Source: Chlorokybus atmophyticus (taxonomy: Eukaryota > Streptophyta > Chlorokybophyceae > Chlorokybales > Chlorokybaceae). Taken from it: a stretch of 64,000 nucleotides of DNA. The notes beneath the pieces were generated by a model. That model did no database searches. It was not told the origin of the DNA and saw only the letters and a program-made list of their open reading frames with translations. Where the stretch lies: contig RHPI01002112.1 in the NCBI GenBank assembly GCA_009103225.1, positions 290,966 to 354,965 of the forward strand, read 5' to 3'. The number at the start of each line of letters is the position of its first letter. Within the stretch, counting starts at the first letter, position 1. A program made the position numbers and the translations under genes. Positions 58,734 through 64,000 of the stretch are shown piece by piece.

Positions 58734-60987
58734 ATGTTGTCTCCGCTGGTGAGGGGGCTGTTGATGCTGGCTGCTGTGGCATGCGCCGCCTCCTTCGGAG
58801 CCTTCGTGGGAGCTGTCTTCGCAGGGCGCTTTGCCACTGTGGCGGCTCGCGGAATTGGCCGTTGGCCATATGAGGGAAACTACCACACCAGGTTTGAGCT
58901 CTCAACCAGTGCACAATGCAGTACAGTGGTAGTCAGCTCACCACACAGTAAAAGCAGTGCAACTGCTCTCTCAACTGCTTGTGGAGCGGTCAGGTTGTCG
59001 GCCAACAAGCTCAAATCCATCGCTTGCTGTGCGTCACCCGCAGGAATTTGTTTCAGCTGGTGGAGGATCCAATGACATCGAATGTAACGACCGATACAAT
59101 CGAGACAATTATGCAGACACTAGCACCGCCACAGCCACCACCAGCATCGCCTCCGCCAGCACTACCACCATCACCGCCTGCACTCACAGTACAACAGGTG
59201 CTCATTGAGCCAATCCAGCACTTACTCTAACACAATGGTTACTTGAGCGACGTGCTATGGACGTTCTACTTGCGCGCGTGCTCTCACACTGACAGTTGCC
59301 ATGAAGTGCACCTTGCTGCGCTGTTTGCAAGCAATGCATGTCATGGTGCAAGGTGGTTCTATTGCCACAACACACATGTTGGCCGCTGCAGATTTGGGAG
59401 CGCGAGGTGTGGGCTGACGCAGAGAATTGGATCAAGCAGCCTTCATCACTTTGTTTTGGTATAGGAAACATCACGATGGTCACCATAGCATTCGGGCTAT
59501 CACATGTAAGGCTGCCTCTTGTGTGTGAGTCTTGCGCATGATGTGTGGCTGGTCGAGTTCACTCGCATGAAGTAACAAAGATGACGCTGTTTGCTTGCAG
59601 GAGTACATGGTGGGATTGCGACGCAACCGTCTTGTGTATGCTGCAGAGCATGGGTACCGTGTCTGCGAGATACCATCCGTCGCAGATCCAACGAGACCGG
59701 TACGTACATGACCGGTGCATATCCGAGTTCTGTGATGCAGTTTGGCGTCATCACAGCTGTTTGTCACAGATTGTACGCGTACAGGCATGCACATTTCAAT
59801 CACACACGCATGCATGCACGCGTACCCTTACCCTCACGAGCACACGCGCACATTCTCTCGCGCATGGTGGTGTGCCTTCAACAAGCAGATGGTGTTGCCA
59901 GCACGTGCTGCAGTTGAGCGCAAGCGCTTTAGTGTTGCGTTGGTTGATGTGTAATACATATTGCAGGTCCCATGGAGCAAGATACCAGCAATGCTGATAT
60001 TGTTGCCTACATCAGAGTACATTGTGAGCATGGATGCTGATGCCTTGATTACAAACAATGACATCAGGTACTTCGCTGCTTGCAAAAGAAAGCCACAACA
60101 TTTTGCTGCGTTATTAATGGTGATGCACAAGACTGTGCGCCACAAAATTGAATGACCTACTTGTTTGGTATCAAGGTTTGAGTCAATGCTGGACCTCAAA
60201 GAGTACCCCAACGTAGCGTCAAAGGACATTGTCTTCACCAACGACTTTGATGAGCCATGGAATGCCATTCCGAGACCCAGCTCCAGCATCAACACCGGTG
60301 TGTTCATGATGAAGAACACCGAGTGGTCGGCATCATTCATGAAGCGCGTCTACTCGGACTTCCCGTAAGTACAAGTGCAACAAGCTCATTCCATCATGTT
60401 GTCTGCTTTGTTGCTTACTCGCTTTCGTGTGCAGGCAAAGCATCAATCATCCTTGGTGAGCTTATCATATGGGCGTCAATGTGGTGAGAGCATGGGTGCA
60501 GTGAGTGTCACATTGAACTGTTATCGCGAACAGGTGGGAGCAGCAAGGTGTACTGTTGTTCAGAAACGTACACCCTGAAGAATTTGCCCAGGTCAGTCGG
60601 TTGCCTATCTTTGTGAGCAATGCCGCTTGTTTGCAGTACGTCTGGTGAAGATATCATCAGAGCTATACTTTCTGATGCTCTACATGCATGTCAAGCACAA
60701 CTGGCTTCCGGTGAGAACATGCCTATTGATTCTGATATGCCTTCCGCATATGCCTTCTACAGCATGTACAGATAATCGCATACCGACACATGAACTATCA
60801 TCGCCCGCAATGGCGCGCGGGTTCGTTCATAATGCATGCTGCTGGCGGCCACTCGCAGGACAAGTACCGGGATCTGCTGCGCGAAGTGCTCGCGCATCAG
60901 CAAGCAACACCGAGAAACATAGCCTGGGTCAGGCACTCAGGAATTGCAGGGAAGCGCAAGCTGTCACGGCGTTTGAAGTTGAGGTAG
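58734..60987 (+). CDS. GT34-family (GMA12/MNN10-like) glycosyltransferase, type II membrane protein, 372 aa
   Basis: Nine exons close in phase: 58734-58891, 59044-59197, 59392-59505, 59601-59699, 59967-60067, 60176-60364, 60435-60455, 60534-60591, 60763-60987. Residues 1-35 form a signal anchor (RGLLMLAAVACAASFGAFVG), followed by a Pro-rich stem (APPQPPPASPPPALPPSPP), as in Golgi glycosyltransferases. The catalytic part has ITMVTIAFG, a DXD nucleotide-sugar/metal motif in YIVSMDADALITN (about residue 198), SSSINTGVFMMKNTEWS and INHPWWEQQGVLL. These match the GT34 family of xylosyl-, galactosyl- and mannosyltransferases that build galactomannan, xyloglucan or yeast mannan. The acceptor and sugar cannot be told from sequence. 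Exon 7 is a 21-nt microexon. The C-terminus is short and basic. Confidence 0.93.
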
Positions 60988-63900
60988 CACAACAAATGTG
61001 TGTTTGCATATATTATTATGATACACTGCGTGATCGTTGACCACTAGCGCTGCTTGGCATATCACATATATCTACTATTTTTGGCATTACACAGTCAACG
61101 ATGCCCATGCGTCTACCAAAAGCCGTAATTCATGTTTACTCTACTCTAGCTAGCAACATGTGATGTTGTACGTGCTTGTGTCATAACTATTGCTTAATTA
61201 ACATGTAGAGACTTGCGGCATGTGCAATATCAACTCAACGCGAGTGTATGTTGGTGACTTGCCTTGTGTGCAAACACCGTAATTGCAAACATGTCATTGC
61301 ACTTCGCTAGTTATGACATGTGTACAAACTAAGTTGACATCGATAAACTTGTGACGTAGAACGGCGGTATGACTTGTTTACACGCCTATGTGTTGTATTA
61401 TATATATCTAAATATTGCGTTTTGCAATATATGATCATATTGCGGACATGGGGGCTTATTTCCCTTAAATACACAACGACCATGGCTACTTTTCAAACCC
61501 TAAGTATAGCATTAATTGATAATGTAAACATTGATGGTATGTATGGTATTAAAGCGGATGCAGTTTGTAGCTACTTTACAACAGGCAAAGACACATATTG
61601 CAAGTACAGGTATCGGTACATACGTCAACAACTTTGACCAGGCTTGGACGTGTATTACAATTCAACATTTAAAAAGATTTATTATAGCTCATCATTCTAT
61701 GTCAGATGCATCTCCGGCTGCATGCTCAGGTTGGCAGCTGGTGTAACGGAGTGCTACCTCTATAGAGGTTCCCCGCCCTTATTTAGGATTAAATAAGGGT
61801 CCCAACGGGTATATACAGCCAATTAAGCCGTATTAGGGCCGTTAACCTAGTGTTAAGGCCCTAATGTAGTGTTACTTAACTGTAACACTGATATCGACAT
61901 GAGACATGAGTCTCATGTCGATATCAGCTGTATGGCGGCACTGCTAACGCAGCAGCCGCCATAGCCAGGGATCTTCTGCTTCGACAGTTGCCCCTGGCGG
62001 CGGCGGTGTGGTCGGCGTGGCTTGTGGTGGTGTTGGGGTAGGGGATTAAAGGGAGGAGGTAGCACCCCCTCTCCTTACAGCTGGGTCCTACTTCACCACC
62101 TGCTCTAACTTGCCGGCCTTGGACGAGCCTAATGGCATACACGTTGTGTAGCCTTTGCCCCCGTTGATGTTGGTAATTGAATCTGCTTGCTTTGCTTGTT
62201 CACTACTGTGAGTGCGTGAGTGCTATGCATCTTTGCATCGTTGGATTGCCTATGCATACAGTATGCATGTGACATGAATGCATGTGCTTGCAGCAGGTAG
62301 AGGGGGGGAGGAAATACCTGGAGGGGCACACGTTTTGGACTGAATGTAAGCTAGATGTCTGATTTTGTATTGCTGCTCCAGTACTTATACTTATATACGA
62401 TTGCTCATATACCGTACTGGTAGAGACTATCCAACCTCTTTTTAATAAATGATGTGGTTTTGACGTGCGACAAACTTCGACGTATGTATGATGCATAATT
62501 TGTTGCGCGAGCTAATTAACACGGCATCAATCACATGAAGATAAAAAGCTAGTTTGGGGACATTCTAAGTTCCATATAGGGGGCAAAAGTGAAGGTTGGG
62601 GCTTAAAGAACGTCGTGGTGTAAAATTGATTTATGCTATGCAAACCATAAATCTGATGTGTACTAATATCAGTTCCAGGCTTATTTGGCTGCCTTGCGTG
62701 TTTTCCCGCGTTTCCCCACAAAAAACTAAATAAAATGCATGCTGCAGGAAGAGTAATCTGTTCACTATATCAGATTGTGAACAGTGAATAGTCTATCTGC
62801 CAAGTTGGTCTTCATGTGATAGAGTGCATGCAGTGACCCGTTAAGCAAAAGGATTTTTCTTTTCGACACCCCTCATTTCCTATTTAATAGAAGCTTTAAT
62901 AGTACGTGGCAGTACGGTATAAACGAAATGAGTTCTTTATTTCAGCGCGGTTTTATTGTCCATCTCAACATGAACATGACTTAAAACATAACATGCTAAT
63001 AAAAAATAATTATTAAATGTGAACGCATTCTACAATATTGCTCGATTATACAGATGCACTGATGCTGTTCTTTCCATTGGGAAGCTACCCTGTACTTTAG
63101 GTAGAGGTCATAGAGTCATCACGACCTATCTACCAAGGTACTTGAATCGAGAGGTATTCATTTAGCCTCATTTGTCATGACTCGTGAGCTATGAGAACTG
63201 GCACCCCTACATGAGTCATGACAGCCAAGTTGGCTGAGCCAACTCATCCGTGCTTAGAAACCATCAAACTGGGCTCGCGGGAACCCCGCAAACACGTAAC
63301 CATTTTGGACGGTTGGAGGGTTGCAACCTCAGTTAAGAGTCCCGCGCTTTCCGGAGCACCTTTCTGCCAGCAGCGGCAACGTTGCTCGAGCACAGCTGAT
63401 ACCGTCACTTGAATTGGGTCAAGGAGTAGATATCCGTTCTGTGCGAAGGCTATAGCCGCTGCCGTCCATCTAATCGCGGCTGCGCATCACTTTAACAGCA
63501 GATACAGCGGCGGCGTATCGCGTACCGTGTCGCTGGCGTCATCACTGGCGTCGCCTGCGTCATCAGCTGTCGCGTGCGGCGTGTGCTTGTACGAAAGAGA
63601 ATTACGGCCGGTCGGCGTAACCCGTTTGGCCGTGACCGCGGCCTAGTAGCCGGTCGGAGTTACGCGCGTAATCGCTGACGAGGGACTGTAACACCCGCCG
63701 AAAAGCCGAGGCGCACCGGTCCGGAGCTGAAGTTCAAAGTTTTTGCATTGCAATGGTGCTGTCATTCGCCGCATAGACGTTAGCGGTGTTGCTGTTGGTG
63801 GCGGTGGTGGTGGCCGTGGAGGCTGCGTCGTGGCTGTTGCTAGCTGGCGGCGCTTGAGGTAAGTGTGCCGGTTGCTCTAGTGATGGCGGGTGTTTGGGTT

Positions 63901-64000
63901 GGGCTTGACGAGAGTATGCTCGTAAGGCTCCGCTTCTGTGGCGGTTATGCCATTGTTTTGCCGCCTTTATTCCCCAGCTTGACTTGTCTCTGCACCGCAA
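60988..64000. other. Right-end spacer, no confident gene
   Basis: A plus-strand AT-rich piece at 61482-61743 reads as two overlapping frames (MATFQTLSIALIDNV..., then ATLQQAKTHIASTGIGTYVN) as if broken by a frameshift; I do not recognise it. Hairpins follow at 61776-61926. TGTCATGACTC and GAGTCATGACA form an 11-bp inverted repeat at about 63173-63224. From 63.4 kb the sequence is GC-rich. The minus strand is open from 64000 to 63734 (Ala/Thr/Asn-rich, runs off the edge), with no recognisable domain. Confidence 0.5.
61776..61926. repeat. Cluster of four consecutive hairpins
   Basis: In order: CCCTTATTTA/TAAATAAGGG (61776-61799, loop GGAT); ATTAGGGCC/GGCCCTAAT (about 61832-61865, with partly paired GTTAAC inside); AGTGTTAC/GTAACACT (about 61867-61888); TGATATCGACATGAGA/TCTCATGTCGATATCA (61889-61926, loop CATGAG). 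All arms pair perfectly. It lies just downstream of the AT-rich frame. Confidence 0.85.

Noticed and set aside
63173..63224. 11-bp inverted repeat as terminal repeats of a transposon
   Set aside because: The arms are only about 50 bp apart with no target duplication or internal coding capacity; more likely another local inverted repeat.
1..64000. A new defence, toxin or biosynthetic gene cluster
   Set aside because: The recognisable genes are unrelated eukaryotic housekeeping loci with separate promoters and introns; nothing suggests co-regulation.

Overview
This is a nuclear scaffold of a photosynthetic eukaryote, most likely a green alga. Almost every recognisable gene is cut by many short GT-AG introns (about 50-600 nt). 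The products include plastid- or organelle-targeted proteins, a GT34 glycosyltransferase and a plastid ndhH fragment. No operons, Shine-Dalgarno sites, CRISPR arrays, tRNA or rRNA genes were seen. Exon coordinates are read by eye from splice signals, reading phase and family resemblance. For BTB, pseudokinase, sorbosone dehydrogenase, PreP, Maf, GH31, GT34 and the 130-residue protein, the exon phases close perfectly from ATG to stop, which is strong internal support.

Layout. 1-5.4 kb: minus-strand gag-protease part of a frame-broken LTR-type retroelement running off the left edge. 8.6-11.7 kb (-): BTB-BACK-glycine-rich protein. 15.1-20.5 kb (-): oligopeptidase B with an organelle-type leader. 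21.2-21.7 kb (+): small basic protein. 22.2-24.4 kb (-): MORN-repeat protein ending in a J-like domain. 25.4-28.1 kb (+): plastid-type pseudokinase. 30.3-33.0 kb (-): unidentified multi-exon gene. 33.9-36.6 kb (+): secreted, Pro/Ser-tailed sorbosone dehydrogenase-like protein, followed by a duplicated copy of its own last exon. 38.9-39.7 kb: 66-bp minisatellite beside a MITE. 40.3-46.3 kb (-): presequence protease. 46.8-48.7 kb (+): Maf-family nucleotide pyrophosphatase. 49.8-54.5 kb (-): secreted GH31 glycosidase, one intron of which holds the plastid ndhH fragment. 55-57 kb: possible unidentified gene. 58.7-61.0 kb (+): GT34 glycosyltransferase. 61-64 kb: no confident gene.

The genes do not form one pathway. 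They are housekeeping loci: organellar proteolysis (PreP, oligopeptidase B), nucleotide-pool cleaning (Maf), secretory carbohydrate metabolism (GH31, GT34, sorbosone dehydrogenase) and signalling or scaffold proteins. Two gene pairs are closely divergent (PreP/Maf; GH31/possible gene at 54.6 kb).

Most striking non-genic signals: perfect or near-perfect hairpins with unrelated sequences scattered through introns and spacers, including four in a row at 61.8-61.9 kb; and two single-N positions (20045, 51834), each ending a stretch of foreign sequence (a 255-bp copy of a locus 6 kb away; plastid DNA), which points to gap-filling artefacts. I found no convincing new defence or biosynthetic system.
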